Shown one piece after another: positions 9,755 to 18,844 of a stretch of 64,000 bases of DNA (within the stretch, counting starts at the first letter, position 1; each line of letters starts with the position of its first letter). Made by a program: the position numbers and the translations under genes. The stretch comes from Methanolobus sediminis (GTDB lineage: Archaea; Halobacteriota; Methanosarcinia; Methanosarcinales; Methanosarcinaceae), in contig NZ_CP133592.1 in assembly GCF_031312595.1 (NCBI RefSeq), forward strand, positions 496,001 to 560,000. Direction: 5' to 3'. A model generated the notes under the pieces. That model saw nothing but the letters and a program-made list of their open reading frames with translations, made no database searches and was not told the origin of the DNA.

Positions 9755-10644
9755 GATTTGCTGCCATAGACATTGGTTCAAATGCTGTCAGACTTCTTCT
9801 GTCAAAGGTAGATTCTGAAGGAATTGAACCGGTCTTTGAAAAGATATCATTTATACGCATGCCAATCAGACTTGGAGAAGATGCTTTCATTCACAATAAC
9901 ATTTCACCGGAAAAAGAATCACGTCTCATTAAAACCATGATTGGATTCAAGTACCTGATGGATGCATACGAACCTCTGGATTACATGGCATGCGCCACTT
10001 CAGCCATGCGAGAAGCAGATAACAGTGACGAGATCATAGCCAAAATAAAAGAAAAAAGTGGCATTGACCTGAAAGTGATTAGTGGCAGGAAAGAAGCAAA
10101 GATAATCTATTCCAACCGGATTGAGAAAATAATCGGAAGCAGCGATTCAACTTACCTGCATGTGGATGTTGGAGGTGGAAGCACTGAACTAATCCTGTTT
10201 AAGGGAAATGATGTCTTTGCATACAGGTCATTCAATATCGGAACCATCCGAATGCTTGAAGGTATTGTGACAAAAGATGACTGGAATGAGATGAGGAAGT
10301 GGGTAAGGAAAGTCACCGATGAACACAAACCGGATTATGCCATTGGAAGTGGCGGCAACATAAACAAACTTTACAGAATGTCAGGTAGAAAAGACGGTAC
10401 ACTCCTTTTAAGAGATGACATACAGCAACTCAAAAAATATCTGAGAGGATTCACGCTGGAGCAGAGGATCACTAAACTTGGTTTAAAGCCGGACAGGGCA
10501 GATGTTATAGTTCCCGCTTCCAAGATATATTACTCCGTTATGAAATGGGGTGATATTGAATACATGCATGTACCAAAACTTGGTCTTGCAGACGGAATAG
10601 TGCATGTACTGTATAAAAAACATATGAATAGATATATAAAATAA
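9751..10644 (+). CDS. ppx: Exopolyphosphatase / GppA family phosphatase
   Basis: 297 residues of the ASKHA fold: phosphate-1 motif AAIDIGSNAVRLL (residues 4-16) and phosphate-2 motif VDVGGGSTELI. It removes terminal phosphate from polyphosphate and/or pppGpp. Only the N-terminal catalytic module (about 300 aa) is present; the C-terminal HD-like domain of longer bacterial enzymes is absent, as in other short Ppx proteins. The start is GTG at 9751 inside the ppk1 stop (GTGA overlap) with an AGGTAACAG ribosome site. Which substrate dominates cannot be read from sequence. Confidence 0.9.
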   Translation: MRFAAIDIGSNAVRLLLSKVDSEGIEPVFEKISFIRMPIRLGEDAFIHNNISPEKESRLIKTMIGFKYLMDAYEPLDYMACATSAMREADNSDEIIAKIKEKSGIDLKVISGRKEAKIIYSNRIEKIIGSSDSTYLHVDVGGGSTELILFKGNDVFAYRSFNIGTIRMLEGIVTKDDWNEMRKWVRKVTDEHKPDYAIGSGGNINKLYRMSGRKDGTLLLRDDIQQLKKYLRGFTLEQRITKLGLKPDRADVIVPASKIYYSVMKWGDIEYMHVPKLGLADGIVHVLYKKHMNRYIK

Positions 10645-10773
10645 AGTCCATATATTTCGTGTTTTTTGAACATGGAATATTTTCCGAATATCCGGCATAC
10701 TGATATCTTTTTGTGATTCTGCTGGATTTTATTTGTGGAAACTATAGCCATAGGTGGCAAATCCTATGTTCAT

Positions 10774-10783
10774 AATATATAAA
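10774..10783 (+). promoter_or_regulatory. TATA box for the actin-like/coiled-coil operon
   Basis: AATATATAAA lies about 95 bp upstream of ATG 10878, so transcription should begin near 10806 and leave a leader of about 70 nt. That leader holds imperfectly complementary segments (GATCCCATG near 10822 and CATGTGGGTC near 10846) that could form a bulged hairpin. Confidence 0.5.
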
Positions 10784-10877
10784 TACTGATTTAATCGAAT
10801 CAATTTTTATCAATAAAAACGGATCCCATGTATTTGTTGTAATTCCATGTGGGTCTCAAAAATAAGTAGTTGATTAC

Positions 10878-11915
10878 ATGGAAGATCAGACAATCAGTAA
10901 TAAGAGCCTGTATATTGGCATAGATGCAGGAATGTTCAAAACCTCTGTGTGTACCAGTGAAGGAAAAAGATTCACTGAACGCAGTATTGTTGCTTTTTCC
11001 AGTGAGAACAGCAACAGCCATGAACAAAAAGTAGTATCCGGCAAGGATGCACTTGATCTGACAGAGGGGAATATAAAAGAGCTTTTCAAAGGTGAGCTCA
11101 GGACAGAAGAAGATATAGATGCCTGCAGAAAGTTCCTGAGATCTATTCTTGAAAAGCATGATATTGATGCAAGTCGGGATACATATGCAATACTTGGAAC
11201 TCCTTCAAATGCAAACAAGGAATACAAACGCAAATTCCTTGAACTTGCAAATGAGGTGTTTTCAGGTGCTATGCTTGTTGATGAACTCTTTTGTGCATCC
11301 TACAAGAACAATCTTCCTGACAGGTCCATAATAGTGGACATTGGTTACAGTAAAACGGATATTTCTATAATAGACAGTGAAATCCCCAGGGAAAATGATT
11401 GCCTGAGAATCTCATGTGCCGGAAAGGACATCGATTCTGAGATCGTAAAACTGATCAGCGAAAGGTGGGAAGATTCAAAAGTAACTGAGCAACTTGCCAG
11501 TGAATGGAAAGAGAAATACGGACACCTGGGTTCTGGTTCAGACACGTGTGTCGTTGATGTTCCCCTGGAAAGTGGCAATGTTCAGGAATCTATTATGGAA
11601 GAGTTACAACTGGCATGTGAGTTCGTTGTGACGGATATTGTATCGGGAATTATCAAACTTATATCGGATATTGAGCCGGAACTGCGTGAAAAACTAAGAA
11701 ACAATATCCATATTTTAGGGGGGACCAGTGACCTTGAGGGACTTGATACTTTCATCGAGAACGAACTGAAGGTGCTTGGCGGTGGTAAAGTCATTTCTGA
11801 TATAGATCCAATGTACGGGATTTCAGAAGGCGCACTTGAAATTGCAAAGAATATGCCACCGGAATTCTGGACTCAGCTGAATGCTGAAAATAAAACTAAG
11901 GAAATGATAGTATGA
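10878..11915 (+). CDS. Actin-like ATPase (MreB/MamK/ParM superfamily)
   Basis: 345 residues with the actin/Hsp70 nucleotide-binding motifs in order: phosphate 1 (YIGIDAGMFKTSV, residues 12-24, Asp16), a connect-1-like LVDELFCASY (133-142), phosphate 2 (IIVDIGYSKTDISII, 151-165) and the adenosine motif HILGGTSDLEGLD (about 283-295). Length and motif spacing fit filament-forming prokaryotic actins better than sugar kinases or Ppx. The next gene, a coiled-coil protein, starts inside its stop codon (ATGA overlap), so the two are almost certainly made together. A cytoskeletal or positioning role is inferred. It could also be a non-polymerising ASKHA protein. Confidence 0.75.
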   Translation: MEDQTISNKSLYIGIDAGMFKTSVCTSEGKRFTERSIVAFSSENSNSHEQKVVSGKDALDLTEGNIKELFKGELRTEEDIDACRKFLRSILEKHDIDASRDTYAILGTPSNANKEYKRKFLELANEVFSGAMLVDELFCASYKNNLPDRSIIVDIGYSKTDISIIDSEIPRENDCLRISCAGKDIDSEIVKLISERWEDSKVTEQLASEWKEKYGHLGSGSDTCVVDVPLESGNVQESIMEELQLACEFVVTDIVSGIIKLISDIEPELREKLRNNIHILGGTSDLEGLDTFIENELKVLGGGKVISDIDPMYGISEGALEIAKNMPPEFWTQLNAENKTKEMIV

Positions 11916-13582
11916 ATCCATTGAACTTATCAGGTAGGAAAAAGGAAAATGAAAATTCATCACAGGTATTTACCCCTAATATCTACCGCAAGCCCGTTAT
12001 GAAAGAGGAATATGAGAAAGAGGCTAAGACTGCTTCTTCAAGTCCTCATAACTATATGCCGGCATCTGAAAAAGATGATGATACATTTACCAGTCATGCT
12101 ACTCAGACAGTTCAGACAATTAATATCCCTGAAGGCTTCAATTCCAATATAGAGGAACTTATCGAGAAAGAAGCAGAGCTTGTTAAGATAAGAGAACGCT
12201 ATGAGGCTGATATTAGCGAGTATGAGAAAAAACAGAAAGAGCTCGATGAGCTGAAAAACGATTTTTCGCAGCAGGAAAAGCAACTCCGCAAAAAGTGTGC
12301 TATCATAAAATCTGCCAGTGAAAAAGCAAAGAAGGCTATTCCGCAGAATCAGAAAGATGATCTTGAAAAGGAGATCGCTGAGTTTGAAAAGAAGCGTGGG
12401 GACCTTGAAGCCCGTGTCAAAGAGTTTGAAGTATCCAGACAGGAATATGAGAAGGATTTTGCTGAATATCAGGCTAAAAAGGAGGAGCTTGATTCCCTGA
12501 GATTAGCTTATGAAACTGAATTTGAACAATATAAAGCAAAAAGATCCGAACTGGATGAACAGTGCAGGATACTTGAGGAGCAGCTTTCAAAAGGTGAAGA
12601 GCTATCCATCGAGTTCAATGAAGCTACATCCCAAGCGGCACTTGAAGTTATTAAGGCTGGATATTATTCAGAGCTGAAAGAGCTTAACAGGAAAAAGGCA
12701 GATATCCAGACCATTAAAACACAACTGGAAGATGATGAATCACTTTTTGCTGAAAAACGTTCTTCCATCGAAAAGATGAAAGAGCATATCCAGGCAGAGA
12801 TATCTGATATTGGAAACAAGGCAAAGGAACTTGAGAGTACTGTTGCAAACTATGAAGAAAGGCTTAAAGAGCATCAGGAAAAGGAGCTTTCTTTTGAGGA
12901 AAAGATAAAAGCTTTCCATGAGAAAAAAGATGAGTTCAAAGCTGAACGTGAAAGGATCCAGCTTGAGCATGAGGAGAACATCAGAACCTTTGAGGCAGAC
13001 TTTGAGAAGAAGAAGGCTGAGTTTGAGGCTGAGCATGAAAGGATAAAACTGGGGCATGAGGAGAAAGTCAAAGTCTACGAGAATACATTTGAGGAAATGA
13101 AAGCTGGATTAAAGGCCAAGCGTGAAGAACTCAGATTAAAGCATGAAGAAAATATCAAGGCCCATGAAGAAAAAGAGCGTGCTTTCCAGGAAGATATGAA
13201 AACTCTTGAAGCTAAAAAATCCGAGATAAAGGCTGAAAGCGAGAATCTTGACCAGAAGCGAGAGGAGAATTCAAAGTTCGAGGCTGAGATGGAGAGAATG
13301 CTTGCTGAAATGGAAGATAAGAGAAAAGAACTTGACGGAATGATCGAGAAAACAAACAGTGAGATCGGTGTTCACGTTACTATTCATCGCCAGAACCTTG
13401 ACATAAAGAAGCTCAACAATAAACTGGAACAGCAGACCATCTACATACAGAGCCTTGAGACATCCGTTGCCGAGCTTAAAAGAAACCTTGAAGAAGCAAA
13501 GTGTGATGTTAAAAAGAACGAAGTATTCTCACAGATACTTAAATCCAATATGGAACTGATGGATAAGCCGCAGTTTATATGA
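11912..13582 (+). CDS. Long coiled-coil protein coupled to actin-like gene
   Basis: 556 residues. After a polar N-terminus (about 1-60) nearly all of residues 65-545 is charged heptad sequence rich in E, K, A and L, without membrane segments or a signal peptide. Residues 345-434 contain three consecutive repeats of about 29 residues, each beginning near ERIxLxHEE or EELRLKHEE. No enzymatic motif is seen. The ATG lies in the stop of the actin-like gene (4-bp overlap). By analogy with actin/coiled-coil partnerships it may be a filament partner, scaffold or adaptor; this is inference. Tropomyosin-, SMC- or Rad50-like head domains are absent. Confidence 0.8.
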   Translation: MNPLNLSGRKKENENSSQVFTPNIYRKPVMKEEYEKEAKTASSSPHNYMPASEKDDDTFTSHATQTVQTINIPEGFNSNIEELIEKEAELVKIRERYEADISEYEKKQKELDELKNDFSQQEKQLRKKCAIIKSASEKAKKAIPQNQKDDLEKEIAEFEKKRGDLEARVKEFEVSRQEYEKDFAEYQAKKEELDSLRLAYETEFEQYKAKRSELDEQCRILEEQLSKGEELSIEFNEATSQAALEVIKAGYYSELKELNRKKADIQTIKTQLEDDESLFAEKRSSIEKMKEHIQAEISDIGNKAKELESTVANYEERLKEHQEKELSFEEKIKAFHEKKDEFKAERERIQLEHEENIRTFEADFEKKKAEFEAEHERIKLGHEEKVKVYENTFEEMKAGLKAKREELRLKHEENIKAHEEKERAFQEDMKTLEAKKSEIKAESENLDQKREENSKFEAEMERMLAEMEDKRKELDGMIEKTNSEIGVHVTIHRQNLDIKKLNNKLEQQTIYIQSLETSVAELKRNLEEAKCDVKKNEVFSQILKSNMELMDKPQFI

Positions 13583-13590
13583 TATTATAT

Positions 13591-13652
13591 GTGTGCCTCA
13601 GAACTCATAGGGTTCATCACAGATCAGATGTGATTTCTCATCATTGGCACAC
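13591..13652. other. Multi-branched inverted-repeat structure between convergent genes
   Basis: An outer 7-bp stem (GTGTGCC 13591-13597 with GGCACAC 13646-13652) encloses two small hairpins, GAAC/GTTC (13601-13604 with 13612-13615) and ATCACA/TGTGAT (13616-13621 with 13629-13634). It lies between the stop of the coiled-coil gene and the stop of pyrF, so it is probably a bidirectional terminator or 3'-end stabiliser. A small structured RNA is possible. Confidence 0.5.
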
Positions 13653-13689
13653 TATATTACTATAATAGTACTGGGGATGGCTTTAGATT

Positions 13690-14343
13690 TCAGATGAACT
13701 CTTTCATCTCATCAACCAGCTTTTTTGCAGCCATTGCAGGATCTTCAGCCTGGTATATGCTTCTGCCAACTATTACCCAGTCGGCTCCTGCTTTTATGAC
13801 ATCAGAAGCTGAACCTCCCTGTGCACCGACACCGGGTGAGATTATTGAGAGATCATTTCCTATTATCTTTCTTATCTCTGCAACCCTTTCAGGGCGTGTT
13901 GCCGGAGCAACAACACCTGATGCTTTTGCGTCTGCTGCCATCTTTGCGATTCCTTCACCGACCTGCTGCATGAAATCAAGAGCACCCGGATGGCTCATTT
14001 CGGTAACCACGTAGATGTCCTTTTTTTGTTCCTTTGCAAGTTTTACGGCAGCTTCAAGACTGTCATGTCCTGTGAATCCCTGGACAATCACAGCATCTGC
14101 ACCTGCTTTGAAGACCTGCTCGCATATCAGGCGGTTTGTGTTAGGAATGTCTGCCACTTTAAAGTCAGCAATGATAGGAGCGTATTTTGAAAGCTGGCTG
14201 ATCATGTCCATTCCGGTTGAAAGTACGAGTGGATATCCTATTTTGATCGCATCTACATATCCTGAAACCTTTTCGGATATTGCCACGGCTTCCATCCTGT
14301 CTGTAACATCAAGTGCCAGTATAAGTCCTGTCTTTCTTTCCAT
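13690..14343 (-). CDS. pyrF: Orotidine-5'-phosphate decarboxylase
   Basis: 217 residues, the usual length of the short archaeal enzyme. It decarboxylates OMP to UMP, the last step of de novo pyrimidine synthesis. The catalytic charge network is visible: ALDVTD (Asp11), DAIKIGYP (Lys34) and [10 protein letters not shown] (Asp60, Lys62, Asp65). The C-terminal phosphate-binding region has SPGVGAQGG and VIVGRSIY. It lies 17 bp downstream of the deoxyhypusine synthase gene on the same strand, so they are probably co-transcribed, though functionally unrelated. Confidence 0.95.
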   Translation of the reverse strand: MERKTGLILALDVTDRMEAVAISEKVSGYVDAIKIGYPLVLSTGMDMISQLSKYAPIIADFKVADIPNTNRLICEQVFKAGADAVIVQGFTGHDSLEAAVKLAKEQKKDIYVVTEMSHPGALDFMQQVGEGIAKMAADAKASGVVAPATRPERVAEIRKIIGNDLSIISPGVGAQGGSASDVIKAGADWVIVGRSIYQAEDPAMAAKKLVDEMKEFI

Positions 14344-14360
14344 GTAAATTACCCTCCATT

Positions 14361-15314
14361 TTACATTTTTGCAAGTCTGCTCCTTGCTGCTGCCACCATG
14401 ATCGGAAGTGTGATGGTTGCATCGGAGTGGACTGTTACTGAGCGTGCTGTTTCGCTGACCTTACCCCATGAACGTGCTTCATCAAGTGTTGCACCGCTTA
14501 AGCCTCCTGTTTGCGGGGTGTCCATTGTGAGCTGGATTGCGTACTCGAATTCCTGATGAGTTACAAGCATGGACTGGAAGATGTAGTTCTTTGGGACACC
14601 GCCGCCGATAAGAACTGCTCCCGGGTCTTTTGCCTCATAGCAGATATCGATTATCTCTTTCATATCAGCGAATGCATCAACGTTAAGCGGGTGCATCTGT
14701 TTGTAAAGCCATGCCTGAAGTCCGATCATTGAGTCCTGGATTGCAGGACAGTAGACCGGAACGTTCATGTCTGCTGCTGCTTTTAGGATTGAGTCCTTGT
14801 CTTCAATGTGATTTCCAAGTTGGGTCATGAATTCCCTGATTGATATGGTGTCGTTACCAATATCGGAGAGGATTGCCTTCATCTTTTCCTCAAAGTCTAC
14901 AAAATAAGGTTCCGGGAGATAGACATCGTATATCCTGTTTATTTCTTCGTGTTTGAGTTCGATGTCGTCACATTCGGCACAGCCTTTGTAGTGGTGCAGT
15001 CCCATGGATTCCACGATTTCGTGAACCATGTTGGCACCGGTTGTGACCAGTACATCGATGTAGCCGTCATAAATGAGATCGGTAACTATCTGACGCATTC
15101 CTGCCGGAACCATGGCACCGGCAAGTCCGAAGAAACTGGTTGACCCGTTTGCAAGCATCTCAGTGTAGATATCAACGGCGTCTGCAAGTTTTCCCGCACC
15201 AAAAGCACAACCATCGATTGCATGCACCAGTTCGTCAACGCCCATATTTTCTGTAATCTTTGCCTGTTTTATCGGATTTTTCAGTTTATCTTTATGTGAG
15301 TGACAATGTTCCAT
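14361..15314 (-). CDS. dys: Deoxyhypusine synthase
   Basis: 317 residues. It transfers the aminobutyl group of spermidine to a lysine of archaeal initiation factor 5A. Family motifs: [41 protein letters not shown], and the region ARSWGKVS with Lys285 at the position of the enzyme-imine lysine. The His-rich N-terminus ([10 protein letters not shown]) is a small oddity. It reads toward pyrF with a 17-bp gap. Some archaeal homologues act on other polyamine substrates, so exact specificity is inferred. Confidence 0.93.
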   Translation of the reverse strand: MEHCHSHKDKLKNPIKQAKITENMGVDELVHAIDGCAFGAGKLADAVDIYTEMLANGSTSFFGLAGAMVPAGMRQIVTDLIYDGYIDVLVTTGANMVHEIVESMGLHHYKGCAECDDIELKHEEINRIYDVYLPEPYFVDFEEKMKAILSDIGNDTISIREFMTQLGNHIEDKDSILKAAADMNVPVYCPAIQDSMIGLQAWLYKQMHPLNVDAFADMKEIIDICYEAKDPGAVLIGGGVPKNYIFQSMLVTHQEFEYAIQLTMDTPQTGGLSGATLDEARSWGKVSETARSVTVHSDATITLPIMVAAARSRLAKM

Positions 15315-15572
15315 TTGAAAGCCTCTTTAATATAAGCAGAGTTAACGATGAAGTTGTTCTTTAAGGTTATTATGGAGGAGGATTTTGTGAGGGAAATGAG
15401 ATGAAGTTTCAAATCGTATATCTCTAATTGTATACATGGATATGGTTAACGGTAAAAAAACGAACTAATTACCTAAATTAAATTAGTTTTACTGATACAG
15501 GAAAAACAAAGAACTATTGTTGAAAATCGTAACTGTAGTGACAAAATTAAGTATCAATGCAAAAAAGACGGA
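15315..15572. other. 258-bp intergenic region with inverted repeat
   Basis: Contains the promoter for the leftward dys gene and the 3' end of the regulator gene. An 8-bp perfect inverted repeat, AACTAATT (15463-15470) and AATTAGTT (15481-15488), sits about 75 bp beyond the regulator stop and could end its transcript. GTTAAC occurs at 15341 and 15445. No open frame of note. Confidence 0.45.
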
Positions 15573-16358
15573 TCAAATCTCAGTTATTGAAGTGGAGTCC
15601 TTCAAATAATATTCGAAAAGTTCCATGCCCCACTCTAATGCCCCTTTACCATTACAAAGAATACGGTTAATATCCGAATCACCATTGTTTTTTAATAGTC
15701 TCAACATAAAGTAATAATCATTACACGCCAGGCCTAGAAAACCAATATTTCCAGTGTATACATAAAAGTGAAAGAACTCACTTTGAAGGAATTTTTCAAA
15801 TTCAGAGGGACACTCAGTCCTAAATTTGTCAAGAACGGAGGGAGACACTATCATATGTACATCTGCATTGTTTGATAGCATATTTGATATTAATCGAGGA
15901 AATAAATAATGGTAAAATGTCAAAATTCCATAATGTGATTTTGAAATCAAGGATGTTTGCAGAATTTTCTCATCAAGATCATACATTCCCAGATGAGAAG
16001 GAGTTATAACCTCGCATTTTCTAAGTGTATCTAGGCGGTTCAAAAGGTGAGGAGGAATAAAATCAATGTCATGTGTTCCCCAGTAATCAACATCGTTATC
16101 AAAAGGTTCAATAGTATTCAATAAAGGAACCATATCATCAACTATAAGTTTTCCAATGGATGTTAATTCATAGTTATTATCATAGTGAAACACAAGATAA
16201 TGTTCTTCTAAGATCTTCATCTGAGGCAATATTGCATTTCTAGTTGTTTCCAGTGACTTTAGAAGGTAATCCATTTTTTGTGGACCATTTTGTAATAACA
16301 AAAGCGCATTCCTTCTCTTATCAGAAGCAAATATTATATCGAGTAACCGTTTTTTCAC
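15573..16358 (-). CDS. FilR1/Msr-type winged-helix regulator, paralogue 1
   Basis: 261 residues from GTG 16358. The frame extends to GTG 16367, but the AGGATGTGA ribosome site and alignment with the next paralogue favour the inner start. The N-terminal 75 residues form an ArsR-like winged helix (KKRLLDIIFASDKRRNALLL, MKILEEHYLV, LTSIGKLIVDDM). The rest corresponds to the DUF1724 / methanogenesis regulator FilR1 middle domain (COG4742). Proteins of this group in Methanosarcina (MsrA-G) control methanol and methylsulfide methyltransferase genes. With mtaA and mtaCB within 12 kb, a role in their control is a reasonable inference; the ligand is unknown. Confidence 0.82.
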   Translation of the reverse strand: MKKRLLDIIFASDKRRNALLLLQNGPQKMDYLLKSLETTRNAILPQMKILEEHYLVFHYDNNYELTSIGKLIVDDMVPLLNTIEPFDNDVDYWGTHDIDFIPPHLLNRLDTLRKCEVITPSHLGMYDLDEKILQTSLISKSHYGILTFYHYLFPRLISNMLSNNADVHMIVSPSVLDKFRTECPSEFEKFLQSEFFHFYVYTGNIGFLGLACNDYYFMLRLLKNNGDSDINRILCNGKGALEWGMELFEYYLKDSTSITEI

Positions 16359-16416
16359 CAGATTCACATCCTATCAGCGGATATTTCGTATATTTTATAA
16401 AAAAAAAGGATACAAA

Positions 16417-17202
16417 TTAAATCTCAGCCACAGCTATTGAATCTTCAAGGATAGAGTTATAAAGCTCTTTTGTCCAGTCAACTGCACTCTGACCTTTACA
16501 TAACATGAACTTATGGTCAAACTCCCCTTTCTTATTAAATGCACTTATCAAAGAGTGGACATCATCAAATGTGAAATATAAGAATTTCATCTCTTTAGTG
16601 TAAACATACATGTGAAAGAATTCATTGTTAATAAAACTTGTAAGTTCTTTATGATATTCTGTTCTTAGTTTGTCAAGTAATTCCTGGGAAACTATATAGT
16701 AGAAATCGACATTACTTTCAAGCAGTTCTGCAATTATAGACTCAAAATTGGGATAGAGTGTAGTAGTAACCACATAGACACGAGTTGATACTTTATAATC
16801 CGTATTAAAAGATTTGTGCATCGAAAATAATTCAGTAATAGGTGGATTTATTATTTCACAATTCTTAAGCTGACCTATTTTTTCTAATAATGGAGATGGA
16901 ATGAAATCCAGATCACGGTTTCCCCAGTAATCAACATCAATATCAATAACATCAATTTTATCCAGTAAAGGAACCATATCGGCAACAATAAGTTTTCCAA
17001 TAGTAGTCAACTCGTAAGTATCATTGTAGTGAATGACCATATAGTGCTCTTCCAGAATCTTCATCTGAGGGAGCAAAGAATTCCTGTTCGTATCCGTTAA
17101 CTCCAAAAGAGTAGCCATTTCTTTTGCTCCATCCTGCAGAGATAATAGCACATTCATTCTCTTTTCAGAAGCAAATGCTACGTCAAGTAACCGTTTTTTC
17201 AT
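16417..17202 (-). CDS. FilR1/Msr-type winged-helix regulator, paralogue 2
   Basis: 261 residues, the same length as its neighbour and clearly homologous along its whole length: KKRLLDVAFASEKRMNVLLS, LLPQMKILEEHYMV, VDYWGNRDLDFIPSPLLEK, and the acidic end ending in AEI. N-terminal ArsR-like winged helix, C-terminal FilR1-type domain. The two genes are separated by 58 bp and read in the same direction, so they probably arose by tandem duplication and now differ mainly in the sensory half. In Methanosarcina such regulators often act in pairs on one methyltransferase operon; that is the best hypothesis here. Confidence 0.82.
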   Translation of the reverse strand: MKKRLLDVAFASEKRMNVLLSLQDGAKEMATLLELTDTNRNSLLPQMKILEEHYMVIHYNDTYELTTIGKLIVADMVPLLDKIDVIDIDVDYWGNRDLDFIPSPLLEKIGQLKNCEIINPPITELFSMHKSFNTDYKVSTRVYVVTTTLYPNFESIIAELLESNVDFYYIVSQELLDKLRTEYHKELTSFINNEFFHMYVYTKEMKFLYFTFDDVHSLISAFNKKGEFDHKFMLCKGQSAVDWTKELYNSILEDSIAVAEI

Positions 17203-17529
17203 CCAATTTACCCCTATGAATAAACATTGATAAATCTAATTTGATACACACTTAGGTACCAATTTTATTTAAATAAATCAGTGAAGATTAATTATGTATG
17301 TTTGTATCACAAATAATTATAAAAATAGTGAATTAATAGATTAATCATGCCTCTAAACATCCTTTAACAGAAGCAGATAGCTAAAATAGATTATTAGTCT
17401 CAACATTAATATCACACCAAACCGATTTGGTCTTGATGAGTTCATTTGTTAACCAGATAATTGAGAAAAGAACAAAAAGGAATTCAGAACTGCATAATAT
17501 AATAAGAGGTAAATGTCATATTATCTTTT
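17203..17529. other. 327-bp divergent promoter region with palindrome
   Basis: Separates the leftward regulator pair from the rightward small membrane protein. ACCAAA (17416-17421) and TTTGGT (17426-17431) form a perfect inverted repeat around CCGA, a possible operator or hairpin. A GTTAAC site lies at 17448. The stretch is otherwise AT-rich and no further gene is seen. Confidence 0.45.
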
Positions 17530-17937
17530 ATGAGTTCCATATTTGAAAAGCTGATACCACAACAACGGAAAATGTCCACCAAAATCGGCGGCTTGCTGAT
17601 AATAGTAGGGGAAACCATGTTCCTGTTCTCCCTGCTCAATTTCCTGATGATCACCAGGCTGCAGTATTACAGTTCAGGCGACAGTTTCATGAGGGTTCTC
17701 TTTCCCCATTACCTGTTATTCCTTGCAGCACTTTTCATAGTGGCATTTCTGGGGATGTGGCTTACCTATGTGTACGTTTTCCCAAGCAAACAGCGCTTTT
17801 CCCAGGAACAGGCAATAAAAGATGACAGAAGTCCGATGTATAATAAAATCCTTGAACTTGAGAATGATATCGGTGAACTGACAAAAGTTGTTTTTGAAAT
17901 GTCAGAGAAAATAGACCGCCTGACTGAAAAGGATTAA
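17530..17937 (+). CDS. Small two-helix membrane protein with coiled-coil tail
   Basis: 135 residues, not recognised. Two hydrophobic segments (about 19-42 and 60-87) separated by a short polar loop, then a soluble tail whose last 35 residues have heptad spacing (ILELENDIGELTKVVFEMSEKIDRL). An AGAGGT ribosome site precedes ATG 17530. It reads toward the metallophosphoesterase/Lhr pair 37 bp downstream and may share their transcript. No function is proposed. Confidence 0.65.
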   Translation: MSSIFEKLIPQQRKMSTKIGGLLIIVGETMFLFSLLNFLMITRLQYYSSGDSFMRVLFPHYLLFLAALFIVAFLGMWLTYVYVFPSKQRFSQEQAIKDDRSPMYNKILELENDIGELTKVVFEMSEKIDRLTEKD

Positions 17938-17974
17938 GCCAGGGATAAATGCTAATCTAAAAAAAACCGTTACA

Positions 17975-18844
17975 ATGATAAGTCAAATTGATCCGCTTAT
18001 TGATGAACCTGCCCTTGTGGTAAGTAACAAAACAAAGTCACTGGTAGTTGCCGATATCCACCTGGGAATCGAATGGGATCTTTACAGAAGTGGATTTTCA
18101 ATTCCAAGCCGCATGAAATACGGCCTTGAAAGAATTCTGGCTTACATCAGCCAGGTTTCTCCTGACAGGATAATCCTGCTTGGAGATGTGAAACACAATG
18201 TCCCACAAATATCATGGCAGGAGAGAGATGAAATTCCTTATTTCCTCTCAGTGCTTTCCGACCATGCAGATGTTGATATTTTTCCCGGAAACCACGATGG
18301 TGGAATCGAGTACCTGCTGCCGGACAGGAAGAATATAACCGTGCATCCGGCAAGAGGAGCCATCATTGAAGATGTGGGTTATTTCCACGGGCATACATGG
18401 CCTGACCCTGAAATGTTCAAAGCCCAGTACATCATCACCGCACACAATCACCCGACAATCCGCCTAACCGACTCACTTGGTTATGCCATGGTGGAACAAA
18501 GCTGGATAAGGACACGTTTGAATCTTCCTGTACTTCAGGAACATTTCAGCAGCCTTGAACTTGAAAAAGAAAACGGGAACTGGAACGACCCTGAACTGAT
18601 AATTGTGCCATCGTTCAATGAACTATGTGGTGGTGTGGCCTTTAATGAATCACTACATGATGACCTGCTGGGACCATTATTCTCATCACGTGGTGTTGAT
18701 ATTGACAATGCACAGGCATATCTGCTTGATGGAACTCAACTTGGAAAACTGAAGAATATAAGGAAACTTGAAGAAAGTAAGGTTCGGCCGAGGATCAAAC
18801 GTAAAGGTGTAAAGAAAGATGAGCAAAAAAGGAGCAGAAAATGA
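17975..18844 (+). CDS. Metallophosphoesterase of the COG1407 (ICC-like) family
   Basis: 289 residues. Calcineurin-like metal-binding motifs appear in order: VVADIHLG (Asp27, His29), [24 protein letters not shown] and ITAHNHP, giving the full dinuclear metal site. The basic C-terminus ([17 protein letters not shown]) suggests nucleic acid binding. Its stop overlaps the Lhr helicase start by 4 bp. COG1407 phosphoesterases accompany Lhr-type helicases in bacteria in putative DNA repair clusters, so a joint nucleic acid repair function is plausible. The exact substrate (phosphodiester or nuclease) is unknown. Confidence 0.85.
   Translation: MISQIDPLIDEPALVVSNKTKSLVVADIHLGIEWDLYRSGFSIPSRMKYGLERILAYISQVSPDRIILLGDVKHNVPQISWQERDEIPYFLSVLSDHADVDIFPGNHDGGIEYLLPDRKNITVHPARGAIIEDVGYFHGHTWPDPEMFKAQYIITAHNHPTIRLTDSLGYAMVEQSWIRTRLNLPVLQEHFSSLELEKENGNWNDPELIIVPSFNELCGGVAFNESLHDDLLGPLFSSRGVDIDNAQAYLLDGTQLGKLKNIRKLEESKVRPRIKRKGVKKDEQKRSRK

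Noticed and set aside
13591-13652. Possible H/ACA or C/D guide RNA
   Set aside because: No correctly placed ACA box, kink-turn, or C and D boxes were found.
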